A stretch of 64,000 nt of DNA from JAIOSM01 sp023143455 (GTDB lineage: Bacteria; Desulfobacterota; Desulfobacteria; Desulfobacterales; Desulfobacteraceae): contig DAOVTW010000011.1 in assembly GCA_030632885.1 (NCBI GenBank), positions 7,975-71,974 of the forward strand, given 5' to 3'. Each line of letters opens with the position of its first letter. The first letter of the stretch is position 1. The notes beneath the pieces were generated by a model. That model saw nothing but the letters and a program-made list of their open reading frames with translations. It did not search any database and was not told the origin of the DNA. The translations under genes and the position numbers were made by a program. Positions 42,110 through 51,836 of this stretch are shown piece by piece.

Positions 42110-45034
42110 ATGCCAAATCAAACATATATTAAAACAATTGACAAAGTCTTTCCAACTCTTGGTCCTGACCAAAAAAAGAATGTTTTAACAAAATTATATA
42201 CTATTGTTGAAAAAGCTTTGAACTTAAAAATAAATTTGCCTGACAATTCAGATTTTAATAAAGAATTTGTCAAAGCAATATTTTTTAGCCAGTTCATTGA
42301 GTCAAGCCTGTCAAGATTTCCTGATATTTTAGAAAATCTTATCAGCTCAGGTGATCTTGACAGATCCTATGGCAAAGATGAAATGTTTGAGAAAATCGAG
42401 TCTTCAATAAAAAATATGCCCCAGGAGTCTGAGCTACAACATGCTGTATTTAAAGCAAAACTTCGTGAAATGATCAGGATTTCATGGAGAGACTTAAATC
42501 AAAAAGCTCAACTCAAAGAAGTTCTAAAAGATTTATCTTTACTGGCAGATGCCTGTATAGAAATCGTTTCATCCTATATTTATAATGAATTATCAATAAC
42601 GTTTGGATCACCAACTGACTCTCAGGGTAACAAGCAAAACTTAATAATACTTGGAATGGGAAAACTTGGGGCAGGAGAACTCAATTTTTCTTCAGATATT
42701 GATCTGATTTTTGTATATCCAAAAGATGGATATACAAATAATAAAAAAAGCATTTCAAATGAAGAATTTTTCACAAAAATGTGTCGAAGCTTTATTAAAT
42801 TTCTAAGCTCAAGTGAACACGGGATTAATTTTTATCGGGTAGATACAAGACTTAGACCTTTCGGTGCCACAGGTCCTTTAGTTATGACATGTCGAGAATT
42901 TGAAGAATACTACCAGGCCCAGGGCAGGGAATGGGAAAGATATGCTTTTATAAAGGCAAGACCTGTAGCAGGAGACAAAGAGGCAGGATATCGGCTTTTA
43001 AAAGATTTAAATTCATTTATTTACCGACGATATTTTGACTATGGAACCTTTGATTCTTTTAAAGATATGAAAAAAAGAATATCTCTACAGACAAAAAATA
43101 GAAATTTAAGAGAAAATATCAAATTAGGTCCTGGCGGAATAAGAGAAATTGAATTTTTTGGTCAGATATTCCAACTTATCCGTGGTGGAATAGAACCTGA
43201 ACTCCAGGAACGTAAGATACTAAAAGTACTTGCTTTTCTTGTAAAATATTCATGTATTGACCAAAAAACAAAAAAAAATCTTACTAAGGCTTATATATTT
43301 TTTAGAATGGTTGAAAATCGTCTCCAGGAGTATCAGGATTTACAAACACATGATTTGCCAAAAGACATTGATGGCAGATTAAGACTTGCATTGTCCATGG
43401 ATTTTGATTCTTTTCAGGATTTTATAAAAATTTTAAATGAACACAGAAACATAGTTCATCAACACTTCAAAGAACTTCTTGTGTCTGAAGAAGATGAAAT
43501 AGATGATAAAGAAATAGATGAGTTTAAGCGCCTCTGGCTAAATATTAATGATCCTCAATCGATAATTGAAACAGAAAAAATTTCAGGCTATGAAAATATT
43601 TACAACGTAGCTAAACAATTACAACAACTGAAAGAACATCCAAAAACAAAAAGACTTGCCACAAGTGGAAGGAAACGACTCAACAGGTTGATGCCCATGG
43701 TTCTCCAAAAAGCCAGCAAGTGTACAAATCCGGATACTGTTTTAATGCGCTTAATAGAAATGATAATAACAATAGAATCAAGAGCATGCTATATTTCTCT
43801 GCTTTTGGAAAACAAAGGCGCATTAGATACTTTATCAATGCTTGCAGAAAAAAGCCCCTGGATAATCTCGTTTTTATCTCAACACCCGACTTTGCTTGAT
43901 GAATTACTTGACACAAAAACATTGTACTCACCCCCGGAAAAAAAGGAACTTATACAATTACTAAAAAGACGCATGTCAAAAATCAATAAAAATGACATTG
44001 AATTCCAGCTTGAAGAGTTGTCTGTGTTTAAGCAGACAAATACATTAAGAGTTGCAGCAGCTGACATAAGTAAGAATTATCCTTTAATGAAAGTGAGTGA
44101 TAAGCTCACATATATTGCTGAAACTATACTTGATAAAGTCCTTGAGATATCCTGGGACTTGGTTACAAAAAAATATGGAGTGCCCGATGGAATGCCTGAG
44201 AAACACGAAAGCAGTAAAACCATTGATATTCTAAGCCATTGTGGTTTTGCAATTATTACATACGGTAAAGTTGGTGGTCTTGAAACAGGATACAAATCAG
44301 ATATAGATTTACTATTTATCTGCTCAGAAAATACAGGAACCACCCATAGCGAAACAAGAAGTATAGAAAATGTTGCTTTTTATTCAATTTTAGGTCAGAG
44401 AATAATAAGCGCTCTTACAATGCATACGCCAGCAGGTCAACTTTATGGTGCAGACATGAGGCTTAGACCAGGAGGGCAGGGAGGCCCGATTGTAACTCAT
44501 ATTAATTCTTTAAAAGAATATTTTGAAACAAAAGCATGGACCTGGGAACACCAGGCTCTAATAAGAGCAAGACCAATAAGTGGTGATAAAAAAATTCAAA
44601 GACAGTTTAACCAGATTAGAGAAAAAATAATCACAAAAAAAAGAAATGTAAAAGCTCTAAAAGCAGACGTTCTTGATATGAGAGAACGTATGAAAAAAGA
44701 GCATCTTAAAATTAAAAAAGGTTTGTATGATATAAAGCAGGGCACAGGAGGGATCATAGATATTGAATTTTTAGTTCAATATCTTGTTTTGAAGAATAGC
44801 TATTCTCATCCTGGTCTGACATTATGGACAGATAATGTCCGCTTGCTTGAAAGTCTTGCTAAGGAAAAGATTATACTTCAAAAAGAATGTGATGAACTTA
44901 AAAAAGCATATCTTGTAATGAGAAAAGCAATTCATAGATTAAATCTTCAGGAAAAAGAACTATTGTCGCCAATAAGTCATTTTAAAAAATTGAAAGCCGA
45001 TGTTATTGCTATTAATAACAAGTACTTATTCTAA
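42110..45034 (+). CDS. glnE: glutamine synthetase adenylyltransferase/deadenylase
   Basis: This protein (about 974 residues) switches glutamine synthetase off and on by adding or removing AMP. Two nucleotidyltransferase domains are present: the N-terminal one with GMGKLGAGELNFSSDIDLIF (deadenylylation) and the C-terminal one with YGKVGGLETGYKSDIDLLF (adenylylation). Both keep the D-x-D metal ligands, with RLRPFG and MRLRPGGQG blocks behind. A longer start at 42044 is possible but lacks a ribosome-binding site; GGA eight bases before ATG 42110 is slightly better. It is divergent from cbiC. Confidence 0.94.
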   Translation: MPNQTYIKTIDKVFPTLGPDQKKNVLTKLYTIVEKALNLKINLPDNSDFNKEFVKAIFFSQFIESSLSRFPDILENLISSGDLDRSYGKDEMFEKIESSIKNMPQESELQHAVFKAKLREMIRISWRDLNQKAQLKEVLKDLSLLADACIEIVSSYIYNELSITFGSPTDSQGNKQNLIILGMGKLGAGELNFSSDIDLIFVYPKDGYTNNKKSISNEEFFTKMCRSFIKFLSSSEHGINFYRVDTRLRPFGATGPLVMTCREFEEYYQAQGREWERYAFIKARPVAGDKEAGYRLLKDLNSFIYRRYFDYGTFDSFKDMKKRISLQTKNRNLRENIKLGPGGIREIEFFGQIFQLIRGGIEPELQERKILKVLAFLVKYSCIDQKTKKNLTKAYIFFRMVENRLQEYQDLQTHDLPKDIDGRLRLALSMDFDSFQDFIKILNEHRNIVHQHFKELLVSEEDEIDDKEIDEFKRLWLNINDPQSIIETEKISGYENIYNVAKQLQQLKEHPKTKRLATSGRKRLNRLMPMVLQKASKCTNPDTVLMRLIEMIITIESRACYISLLLENKGALDTLSMLAEKSPWIISFLSQHPTLLDELLDTKTLYSPPEKKELIQLLKRRMSKINKNDIEFQLEELSVFKQTNTLRVAAADISKNYPLMKVSDKLTYIAETILDKVLEISWDLVTKKYGVPDGMPEKHESSKTIDILSHCGFAIITYGKVGGLETGYKSDIDLLFICSENTGTTHSETRSIENVAFYSILGQRIISALTMHTPAGQLYGADMRLRPGGQGGPIVTHINSLKEYFETKAWTWEHQALIRARPISGDKKIQRQFNQIREKIITKKRNVKALKADVLDMRERMKKEHLKIKKGLYDIKQGTGGIIDIEFLVQYLVLKNSYSHPGLTLWTDNVRLLESLAKEKIILQKECDELKKAYLVMRKAIHRLNLQEKELLSPISHFKKLKADVIAINNKYLF

Positions 45035-45052
45035 TTTCCAGCAAAATGAACC

Positions 45053-45547
45053 CTATTCAAGCTTTAACCATAATGTTTGATCAGGTGGCATTACAAAAAA
45101 ACCCTTTTTCTTTCGAGCCTCTGAATATTGGGGCAATAACTCACATTTAGCACCAAAATTTGAATCATTAACATACTTAATAGTTGCATGCTCAGTAACT
45201 AGTACCTCTCCAATGGTATATTCAATTTTAACTTGATCACCAACGGCTAATTCATGCCTGGCGCTATAAGATCCACTAATGCCTTTATTTGATATATTTG
45301 TTGTGACACCCTTTCCTCTAAATTTTTGCGAAATTATCTTTACAGGTATGTTTGCAGTTTTTCGGTAGTCGCTTCTGGCATTTAATTTTACAGATGTCAG
45401 AATTCCACAAGGGCATTTGACCTTAAATTTTAAACTATTGGGTGATCTCATTCGTTTTTGTTTATCACACTTAGAACACTTGAATAGAAATGTTCCATTT
45501 TCATTTTCCAAAACTCTGATGTTCTCTTCTATCATAATCTTTACCAA
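45053..45547 (-). CDS. PilZ domain protein with N-terminal zinc ribbon
   Basis: The 164-residue protein starts with a four-Cys zinc ribbon (FKCSKCDKQKRM ... VKCPCG). A PilZ domain follows, with an R-rich start (NARSDYRKTANIPVKI) and the NISNKGISG block in place of the usual D/NxSxxG. PilZ domains bind cyclic di-GMP; only one Arg of the RxxxR motif is clear, so binding is uncertain. The gene begins 3 bases after hutI and is likely the third gene of the hut operon, an odd partner for histidine breakdown. Confidence 0.75.
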   Translation of the reverse strand: MVKIMIEENIRVLENENGTFLFKCSKCDKQKRMRSPNSLKFKVKCPCGILTSVKLNARSDYRKTANIPVKIISQKFRGKGVTTNISNKGISGSYSARHELAVGDQVKIEYTIGEVLVTEHATIKYVNDSNFGAKCELLPQYSEARKKKGFFVMPPDQTLWLKLE

Positions 45548-45550
45548 AAG

Positions 45551-46795
45551 TTAGTTACAGACCACATTTCCATGTGTTACCATCACTTTAACAGGGTTTG
45601 AACCTATATAATAACTTAAATCGCAGGGTTCTGCAATATCCCATGCGACAAAATCAGCATCTTTTCCAATTTCGATAGTTCCTTTTTGCTTTCCAAGCCC
45701 CAGAGCTTTTGCTCCATTTATTGTTGCACCTAAAAGAGCCTCTTCCGGAGTAAGACCAAACAATATACATGCCATATTCATAGCAAGAGGTAAAGATAGC
45801 ACAGGGCTTGAGCCTGGGTTAAGATCGGTTGAGACTGCTGTGGGAATTTTAAGTTCTCGTAAAAGCTCGATTGGAGGTTTTTGTTTTTCTTTTAAATAGT
45901 AGAATGCTCCTGGTATAAGCACTGCTGCAACATTATTTTCTGCCATTTTTTCAAGGCTTTTTTTTGAAACATATTCAAGATGATCACATGATAATGCACC
46001 TAACTCTGCTGCCATGTAAGCCCCGCTTGAGTCAGAAAGTTGTTCTGCATGAAGTTTTATATCAAACCCCAGATCTTTTGCTTTTTTTAAAACCTTTTCT
46101 GTCTCTTTAAGAGAAAACCCGATATTTTCACAAAAAGCATCAACACTTGTTGCAATCCCTTGTTTTTTTACTTCAGGTAATACCTGATCTATTACAAAAT
46201 CAATGTATGCACTTGGCTTACCATTGTATTCATGGGGTAAAGCATGAGCGCCAAGAAAAGTTGCTTTGATTGTTGCTGAATGGCTATCATCAATTTTTTT
46301 AATTACTTCAAGCATTTTAAGCTCTGTTTCAAGATCAAGTCCATATCCTGATTTGATTTCAATGGTAGTAGCGCCTTGACTAAACAGACAATTTACTCTT
46401 TTTAAAGCTTGTTTGTAAAGATTGTCAATTGATTCTTTCCTTGTGTCTTTTACTGTTGAAAAAATCCCGCCGCCCTGTTTTGCAATCTCTTCGTAACTAA
46501 TCCCGGCGAGCTTCATTTCAAACTCTTTTGACCTTGAACCGCCAAACACTAAATGGGTATGACAGTCAACCAGTCCAGGCAGTATCCAACTCTTTTCCAA
46601 ATCATGAACTTTAGAAGATCTTTTTTTATAATCTCTTGGGAGACCACTTTTTTTACCTGCAAAGCAAATTTTTTCACCTGAGACCCCTATTGCTCCATCA
46701 ATTATGGAAGAATAGCTGTTATTAGTCATTGTTGCAATATTACAATTAACAAAAAGATGATCAACTTTCTTTGGAAAAGAGTTTTTGTTTTGCAA
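45551..46795 (-). CDS. hutI: imidazolonepropionase
   Basis: The 414-residue amidohydrolase opens the imidazolone ring in histidine degradation. It carries the metal-binding LPGLVDCHTHLVFGGSR block, EIKSGYGLDLETELKMLE, KLHAEQLSD with metal His, and the late AVSTDLNPGSSP. The start is a TTG with GGAG seven bases upstream. It begins 12 bases after hutU and is certainly in the same operon. The histidase gene (hutH) is not in this window. Confidence 0.96.
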   Translation of the reverse strand: MQNKNSFPKKVDHLFVNCNIATMTNNSYSSIIDGAIGVSGEKICFAGKKSGLPRDYKKRSSKVHDLEKSWILPGLVDCHTHLVFGGSRSKEFEMKLAGISYEEIAKQGGGIFSTVKDTRKESIDNLYKQALKRVNCLFSQGATTIEIKSGYGLDLETELKMLEVIKKIDDSHSATIKATFLGAHALPHEYNGKPSAYIDFVIDQVLPEVKKQGIATSVDAFCENIGFSLKETEKVLKKAKDLGFDIKLHAEQLSDSSGAYMAAELGALSCDHLEYVSKKSLEKMAENNVAAVLIPGAFYYLKEKQKPPIELLRELKIPTAVSTDLNPGSSPVLSLPLAMNMACILFGLTPEEALLGATINGAKALGLGKQKGTIEIGKDADFVAWDIAEPCDLSYYIGSNPVKVMVTHGNVVCN

Positions 46796-46807
46796 TGTTT
46801 TACTCCA

Positions 46808-48826
46808 TTATTTAACTATTCTATTAATCAAATCATCATCTGGAATATATGGCAAGGTAATATGATCATCATCATTATTTTCATTATATGTAATACATGT
46901 TTCAATGGAATTTTCACAACGTGCCCATGCACGTCTTGCAACGCCGCCCATAACATCCCAGTTCATAGCGCTTTTGATAATTTCATCAATGCGCTTGCTT
47001 CCATCAAGAACCAGTCCAAACCCACCATTGATTGCTCTTCCTATTCCAACGCCACCACCATTATGGAGAGAAACAAGGCTCATTCCTCTTGCAGCATTTC
47101 CAGCATAACATTGAGTTGCCATATCAGCCATAATGTTTGACCCGTCTTTTATGTTTGCTGTTTCTCTAAAAGGGGAATCAGTTCCACCAGTGTCATGGTG
47201 ATCTCTTCCAAGCATAATAGGTCCGATTTTTTTTCCCCTCACCATCTCATTAAATTTTAAGGCAATTTTGATTCTGCCTTCAGCATCCTGATATAGAATT
47301 CTTGCCTGGGTACCAACAACAAGCTTGTTTGCCTTGGCATCCCGGATCCAGATATAGTTATCTCTATCCTGGAATCTTCTTTCTGGATCAATACATTTCA
47401 TTGCAGCAGCATCTGTTGCATCAAGATCTTTTTCTTTTCCGCTCAAGCAGACCCATCTGAAAGGTCCATAACCATAATCAAACAAAAGAGGACCCATAAT
47501 ATCTTCAACATAGGAGGGAAATATAAAGCCTTCATTTGTATTTTTGCCATTTTTGCAAATATCAATAACACCTGTATCATATACAGCTTTAAGAAAGTTA
47601 TTCCCATAATCGAAAAAATAAGTTCCATTACCCACAAGCTTTTTAATAAGTTCATAATGTTTTTGCAATGAAGCGTCAACAAGGTGTACAAATTCGGCAT
47701 GATCATCAGCCAATAACTTTGTTCTCTCTTCAAAACTAATTCCTTGCGGACAATAACCACCATCATATACAACATGGCATGAAGTTTGATCACTTAAAAG
47801 GTCTATATTTATATCATTTTTCACTGCATATTCTAAAAGATCTACAATATTACCGTAAAAGGCAATTGCTGCTTTTTTCTTTTGTTTCTGGCATAAGGCT
47901 GCTGTTTCAAATGCCATGGCAGGGTCTTTAGCTATTTTGCTTACCCAGCCTTGATTATATCTTGTTTCTATTCTTGAATAATCCACTTCTGCAAATATTC
48001 CCACTCCATTTGCAATTTCAACTGCTTTGCCCTGGGCACCACTCATTCCACCAAGCCCGGAGCTAACAAAAAGATTTCCTGCCATATCTTCTTTGTTATC
48101 GGTTTTTGAAATCATGCGTGCGGCATTTAAAAGAGTATTATATGTGCCATGCACAATACCCTGGGGTCCAATATACATCCATCCACCTGCTGTCATCTGA
48201 CCATAGTTTGCAACACCTAGTGCAGCAGCCCGCGAAAAGTCTTCATTATTATCAAAAATACCGATCATCAAAGCATTTGACATTATAACTCTTGGTGCAT
48301 TTGGAGATGATTTAAAAAGCCCTAGAGGATGTCCTGATTCAACAACAAGAGTAATATCTTCTGATAATTCTTCGAGATATGCCTTTATGAGCCAGTACTG
48401 CATCCAGTTCTGGCAAACCTGACCTGTTTCTCCATATGTTACAAGTTCATATGGATAAAGCGCAACATCAAAGTCAAGATTATTGTCAATCATTGTCTGA
48501 AAAGCTTTTCCTTCAATACATTTTGATTTGTATTGATCAAAGGGCAAGCCTACAATTTTTCCTTGGGGTCTGAACCTGTATCCATAGATACGGCCTTTTG
48601 TATTAAGTTCTTCCATGAACTCTGGCGCAAGTGTTTCATGCCATTGTTCAGGAATATATCTTAAAGCGTTTTTAAGGGCAAGCTTTCTGTCATTCTTTGA
48701 AAGCTCTGCATGCCTTTTTGGAGCTCTGCGCATACCTTTAATAAATTCTTTTTTAAGCGGAAGCTCCTCAAATATATTCTCAAGTTTAATTCTCATTGCT
48801 TTTGAAATATTATTGTTTACAGACAT
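46808..48826 (-). CDS. hutU: urocanate hydratase
   Basis: The 672-residue urocanase uses tightly bound NAD to hydrate urocanate. Key blocks: SGHPLGLF, WMYIGPQGIVHGTYNT, SSGLGGMSGAQGKAVEIA (NAD site), LLSDQTSCH and GRDHHDTGGTDSPFRET. At 672 residues it is the longer type, closer in length to the roughly 676-residue animal enzymes than to the 550-residue Pseudomonas form. AAGGGG precedes the ATG. It heads the hut operon (hutU, hutI, PilZ gene). Confidence 0.96.
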   Translation of the reverse strand: MSVNNNISKAMRIKLENIFEELPLKKEFIKGMRRAPKRHAELSKNDRKLALKNALRYIPEQWHETLAPEFMEELNTKGRIYGYRFRPQGKIVGLPFDQYKSKCIEGKAFQTMIDNNLDFDVALYPYELVTYGETGQVCQNWMQYWLIKAYLEELSEDITLVVESGHPLGLFKSSPNAPRVIMSNALMIGIFDNNEDFSRAAALGVANYGQMTAGGWMYIGPQGIVHGTYNTLLNAARMISKTDNKEDMAGNLFVSSGLGGMSGAQGKAVEIANGVGIFAEVDYSRIETRYNQGWVSKIAKDPAMAFETAALCQKQKKKAAIAFYGNIVDLLEYAVKNDINIDLLSDQTSCHVVYDGGYCPQGISFEERTKLLADDHAEFVHLVDASLQKHYELIKKLVGNGTYFFDYGNNFLKAVYDTGVIDICKNGKNTNEGFIFPSYVEDIMGPLLFDYGYGPFRWVCLSGKEKDLDATDAAAMKCIDPERRFQDRDNYIWIRDAKANKLVVGTQARILYQDAEGRIKIALKFNEMVRGKKIGPIMLGRDHHDTGGTDSPFRETANIKDGSNIMADMATQCYAGNAARGMSLVSLHNGGGVGIGRAINGGFGLVLDGSKRIDEIIKSAMNWDVMGGVARRAWARCENSIETCITYNENNDDDHITLPYIPDDDLINRIVK

Positions 48827-49170
48827 TTACAATCCCCTTTATCCTTATATGGTATGTAGTTCAACTAATCTTATTATCATGTAAATTGCAAATAAAAAAT
48901 CAACTTACTTGTGGTTGTATATACAACTATTAAATAAATGTCAAATCCTTATAAAACAAACTATATTTAATTAATATTATTGATGCTTTACCTTTTATAA
49001 TGCTCTTAATCCATATTTCGCAAATCATAATAAATGTGTTAATTTACCTTGACTTGAAGGCGAATTTGATGCAAAATTATTTACATACAGAAAATTTCTT
49101 TTCAATAGTTTCAATTAATGCTTATAGTTACAACTGATTTCTGATGGTTTTCGATTACAGGGAGGACAGA
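48827..49170. other. divergent intergenic region, hut operon / Hpt gene
   Basis: Apart from the 14-bp palindrome at 48914 this AT-rich region shows no gene. It must hold both divergent promoters. A GGGAGGA site just before 49171 is the ribosome-binding site of the Hpt gene. Confidence 0.5.
48914..48927. promoter_or_regulatory. HutC-like operator palindrome
   Basis: GTTGTATATACAAC is a perfect 14-bp palindrome about 90 bases upstream of hutU. It closely resembles the GntR-family HutC operator core TTGTATATACAA known from Pseudomonas and Klebsiella hut genes, which urocanate-bound HutC leaves. No hutC gene lies in the window. Confidence 0.65.
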
Positions 49171-49518
49171 ATGGGCGATAATATAGACATCATTGATCTT
49201 GATGAATTAAAAGAAATTATGGACAATGACATGGAGCTTATCAGAGAATGCTTTGATGAATTTCGTAATGATTGGCCCAAAGCTTTTGGTGATGTAACAA
49301 AGGCTGTGACGGAAAAAGATGCTTCAGGGCTTGATGAAGCAGCCCACAAGCTCAAGGGAACACTACGCTATCTTGCTGCGGAACAAGCTTCACAGGCAGC
49401 CTATGAACTGGAACTTGCTGGTAAAGAACAAAATTTAGAAGATCTTGATACAAAGCTTTCTATTCTGGAAAAAAAAGGAATTGAGGTAATCAATTATATA
49501 GATAATTTTCAAAAATAA
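49171..49518 (+). CDS. histidine phosphotransfer (Hpt) protein
   Basis: From ATG 49171 this is a 115-residue Hpt domain. The phosphorylated His lies in LDEAAHKLKGTLRYLAAEQ (consensus AHxLKGxxxxLGA), inside a four-helix bundle. It relays phosphate between receivers. GGGAGGA six to ten bases before this ATG rules out the longer start at 49144. It precedes a receiver-only gene by 21 bases. Confidence 0.85.
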   Translation: MGDNIDIIDLDELKEIMDNDMELIRECFDEFRNDWPKAFGDVTKAVTEKDASGLDEAAHKLKGTLRYLAAEQASQAAYELELAGKEQNLEDLDTKLSILEKKGIEVINYIDNFQK

Positions 49519-49539
49519 TTTTCGCCGGGAGTCCGCCAT

Positions 49540-49989
49540 ATGACAAACACAGAGATAGCAGATTCAAAAAAATATCAAAACATTTCCATTCTTTTTGTTG
49601 ACGATGACAAAATGGCACAAAAACTAATGTCAAAATTCTTAAAAGACTGGAATCTTTATTGCGCTTCATCAGGCATAGAAGCATTAGAAACAATGGAAGA
49701 AAAAACCTACGCTGTTGTGCTTTTAGATTATCAAATGCCTGGTATGGACGGGATAGAGCTTCTAAAAAGAATCAAAAAAAGACATGGTATGGTTCAAGCT
49801 ATCATGATAACAGGCTCTGATGAACTTAATACTTTGATAACAAGCTTATCACTTGGTGCAGATGATTTTATACTCAAGCCAGTTAAAAAAGAAACCCTGT
49901 TTAAAGTCCTTGGTAATACATGTGATAAAATTACACGTTGGACTGGAGTTATGAAAACTCTTTATAAAAAAAAGAGAGAGAGCAAATAA
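49540..49989 (+). CDS. single-domain response regulator (receiver only)
   Basis: The 149-residue protein has a complete CheY-like receiver: VDDDK acidic pair, phospho-acceptor Asp in VVLLDYQMPGMDG, Thr/Ser in MITGSD and the Lys in FILKPVKK. There is no output domain, only about 25 residues of tail. Together with the Hpt protein it makes a phosphorelay. The start is an ATG without a clear GGAGG; GGGAG at 49528 is close. The following fragment suggests the partner kinase has been lost. Confidence 0.85.
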   Translation: MTNTEIADSKKYQNISILFVDDDKMAQKLMSKFLKDWNLYCASSGIEALETMEEKTYAVVLLDYQMPGMDGIELLKRIKKRHGMVQAIMITGSDELNTLITSLSLGADDFILKPVKKETLFKVLGNTCDKITRWTGVMKTLYKKKRESK

Positions 49990-50023
49990 CCTTTTGAGTA
50001 TTTAAATCATATATAACAAAAAC

Positions 50024-50233
50024 GTGCCGATGCTATTAAAAGGTGACCCTGATCGTCTTTATCAGAGCATATCAAGTCTTACCGATAATGCAGTAAAATT
50101 TACTGAAAAAGGCACTGTTTTTTTACAGGTATCAAAAAAAGAAGAAAAAAAAACTATATTACACTTGTTTTTGAAATCACATTTGAAAAACAAATTAAGA
50201 CTTAAATTTAAAATATTACAAAATAATACTTGA
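50024..50233 (+). pseudogene. histidine-kinase ATPase fragment (frameshifted)
   Basis: The frame reads LLKGDPDRLYQSISSLTDNA then VKFTEKGTVFLQVSKK, the N-box region of a histidine-kinase ATPase domain. At a run of nine A (50145-50153) the match moves to another frame (YITLVFEITFEKQIKT), which then stops. Neither the dimerisation part nor the G boxes remain. It is a decayed piece of a kinase that may once have worked with the neighbouring receiver and Hpt. Confidence 0.7.
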
Positions 50234-50240
50234 GGGTTGT

Positions 50241-50513
50241 ATGAATTTTAAACGCAATGGTTACTTAATGGCTTTCTGTCTGATTCCTGTAGCAGTTGTA
50301 GTAACAACTTTTAACCCAAAGCTCGGAGTGGTGCTCACCATTATAGCAGCATCCTTTCCTTTTATTTTCCCATACACCAAAATGCAAACCTGTCCTCACT
50401 GCGGCGAAAAAAATATCTCTGTTACACTAAAAGATGATCACAAAACCTGTCCTGCATGTCAAAAAAGATGTGATGTGAAAAATGGCAAATTATTAAAAGC
50501 TAATGTAGAATAA
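50241..50513 (+). CDS. small membrane protein with C-terminal zinc ribbon
   Basis: The 90-residue product has two hydrophobic segments (about 9-24 and 28-46) and a four-Cys ribbon (TCPHCGEKN ... TCPACQKRCDV). I do not know its family. The ATG follows GAGGGTTGT closely. It may be a membrane-anchored zinc-binding adaptor. Confidence 0.6.
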   Translation: MNFKRNGYLMAFCLIPVAVVVTTFNPKLGVVLTIIAASFPFIFPYTKMQTCPHCGEKNISVTLKDDHKTCPACQKRCDVKNGKLLKANVE

Positions 50514-50652
50514 CTTATCCTGCAATTCAAACAATCTCTATTCTTTTTTGTCTTTTGCTACAAAATTTTTATTGTTATTGACCAATAAAAACTATAAAAG
50601 TAGACAAACATATAAAAATTTTTGAGCCAAAACTTAAACAAGGATAGTAAAA

Positions 50653-50925
50653 ATGAGCGTTGAAATAAATATTCACCTTACACACCGTCAATATACAGAT
50701 AAACAGAAAAGCGTTGAAGTTGAAGGAAAGACCGTTGGAGAAGCTCTCGCTGATTTATGTAAAAAATACCCAAAAATAGAACCTGAGCTTTTTGATGCTA
50801 AGGGTGAGCTTTTAAAACACATTGAAATATATCTAAATGCTGAAAGTGCTTATCCTGATGAGCTTAAAAAAAATACAAAACACGGCGATATTCTCCATAT
50901 TACTGCCATTCTTAGTGGCGGATAA
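50653..50925 (+). CDS. MoaD/ThiS-family sulfur carrier protein
   Basis: The 90-residue beta-grasp protein ends in Gly-Gly (ILSGG), the terminus that is adenylated and turned into a thiocarboxylate. VEGKTVGEALADLCKKYP and HGDILHITAILSGG are the usual blocks. It carries sulfur for molybdopterin, thiamine or another product; no activating MoeB/ThiF gene is adjacent, so the pathway is open. AAGGATAG precedes the ATG. Confidence 0.85.
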   Translation: MSVEINIHLTHRQYTDKQKSVEVEGKTVGEALADLCKKYPKIEPELFDAKGELLKHIEIYLNAESAYPDELKKNTKHGDILHITAILSGG

Positions 50926-51051
50926 TATAAGATAGTTAGAATAGATCTGTTTTTTATTGACTTTACTTATAGAAAAAATTATATTTTTTTAAGACTGATT
51001 TTCAAAATAATTTAACTTTCAATAATTAACATACTAAATGGAGATGAAAAA

Positions 51052-51471
51052 ATGAAAAGAATCTTTTATCAAACAGGATTTTTATTTATTTTGGTTACAA
51101 TACTGATGGTTCTACCATCAATAGTTCAGGCTGAGAACGAATCCCCTCTTACTGTTTTCCGCGCAGCTGTGTGCTATAATATTGTTGAGCATGAACCCTT
51201 AGACATTGGAACAACTTTTACAAGTGATGTTAACAAGCTATATTGTTTTTCAGAAATCATGGGTGCAAAAACAGATACGCACATAACTCATATCTGGTAT
51301 TATATGGGAACTGAACGCGCCAGAGTTAAATTAAGAGTTAATGATTCAAGATGGCGCACATCTTCATCCAAACTTATTCAAAAATATGAAATCGGCAACT
51401 GGGAAATACAAATAGTAGACTCAAAAGAAAACATTATAAAAGTGCTTAAGTTTACTATTACACCAAAATAA
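51052..51471 (+). CDS. exported DUF2914 domain protein
   Basis: The 139-residue protein has a signal peptide ending near IVQAEN. The remainder fits DUF2914: KLYCFSEIMGA, HIWYYMGTERARVKL, the WRTSSSKLI segment and GNWEIQIVDSKENII. The domain is found in periplasmic proteins of anaerobes and has no known activity. A GGAGATG site precedes the ATG. Confidence 0.82.
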   Translation: MKRIFYQTGFLFILVTILMVLPSIVQAENESPLTVFRAAVCYNIVEHEPLDIGTTFTSDVNKLYCFSEIMGAKTDTHITHIWYYMGTERARVKLRVNDSRWRTSSSKLIQKYEIGNWEIQIVDSKENIIKVLKFTITPK

Positions 51472-51605
51472 TTTTGGAATAATAATCTTTTTATTAATTT
51501 CATTTTACACAATATGAGATGCAATAACACCCAGCCCAATATTGTTGATTATCCCTATAATGACTTTTTAAAGAAAACGGGAAGCAGGCAAACATTTAAA
51601 ATTGT

Positions 51606-51794
51606 TTAAAGAGAGTCTGTTTCCTTTTTCTTTATAGCTTCTTTAATTGCTTTTATTTTAGGACCGTCTTCTGTCCAAAGCTTGCAACTATTTATAATAA
51701 AACTCTTTTCAGTAATCTGGTCTATTGACTTGGGAGTCTCAGTTTTATATTTTCTTTTTTCAGTAAACCATCTATGCACAATTTCCTGCCCCAT
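51606..51794 (-). CDS. small hypothetical protein downstream of recD2
   Basis: This 62-residue frame lies 42 bases after recD2 on the same strand. It is Lys/Glu-rich and soluble, with no motif I recognise. The ribosome-binding site is poor, so it may be a real small protein or a decayed tail. Confidence 0.4.
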   Translation of the reverse strand: MGQEIVHRWFTEKRKYKTETPKSIDQITEKSFIINSCKLWTEDGPKIKAIKEAIKKKETDSL

Positions 51795-51836
51795 GGAAGT
51801 TAACAGGTGTGTGAGATGAGTGCATCCTTTTGTTTT

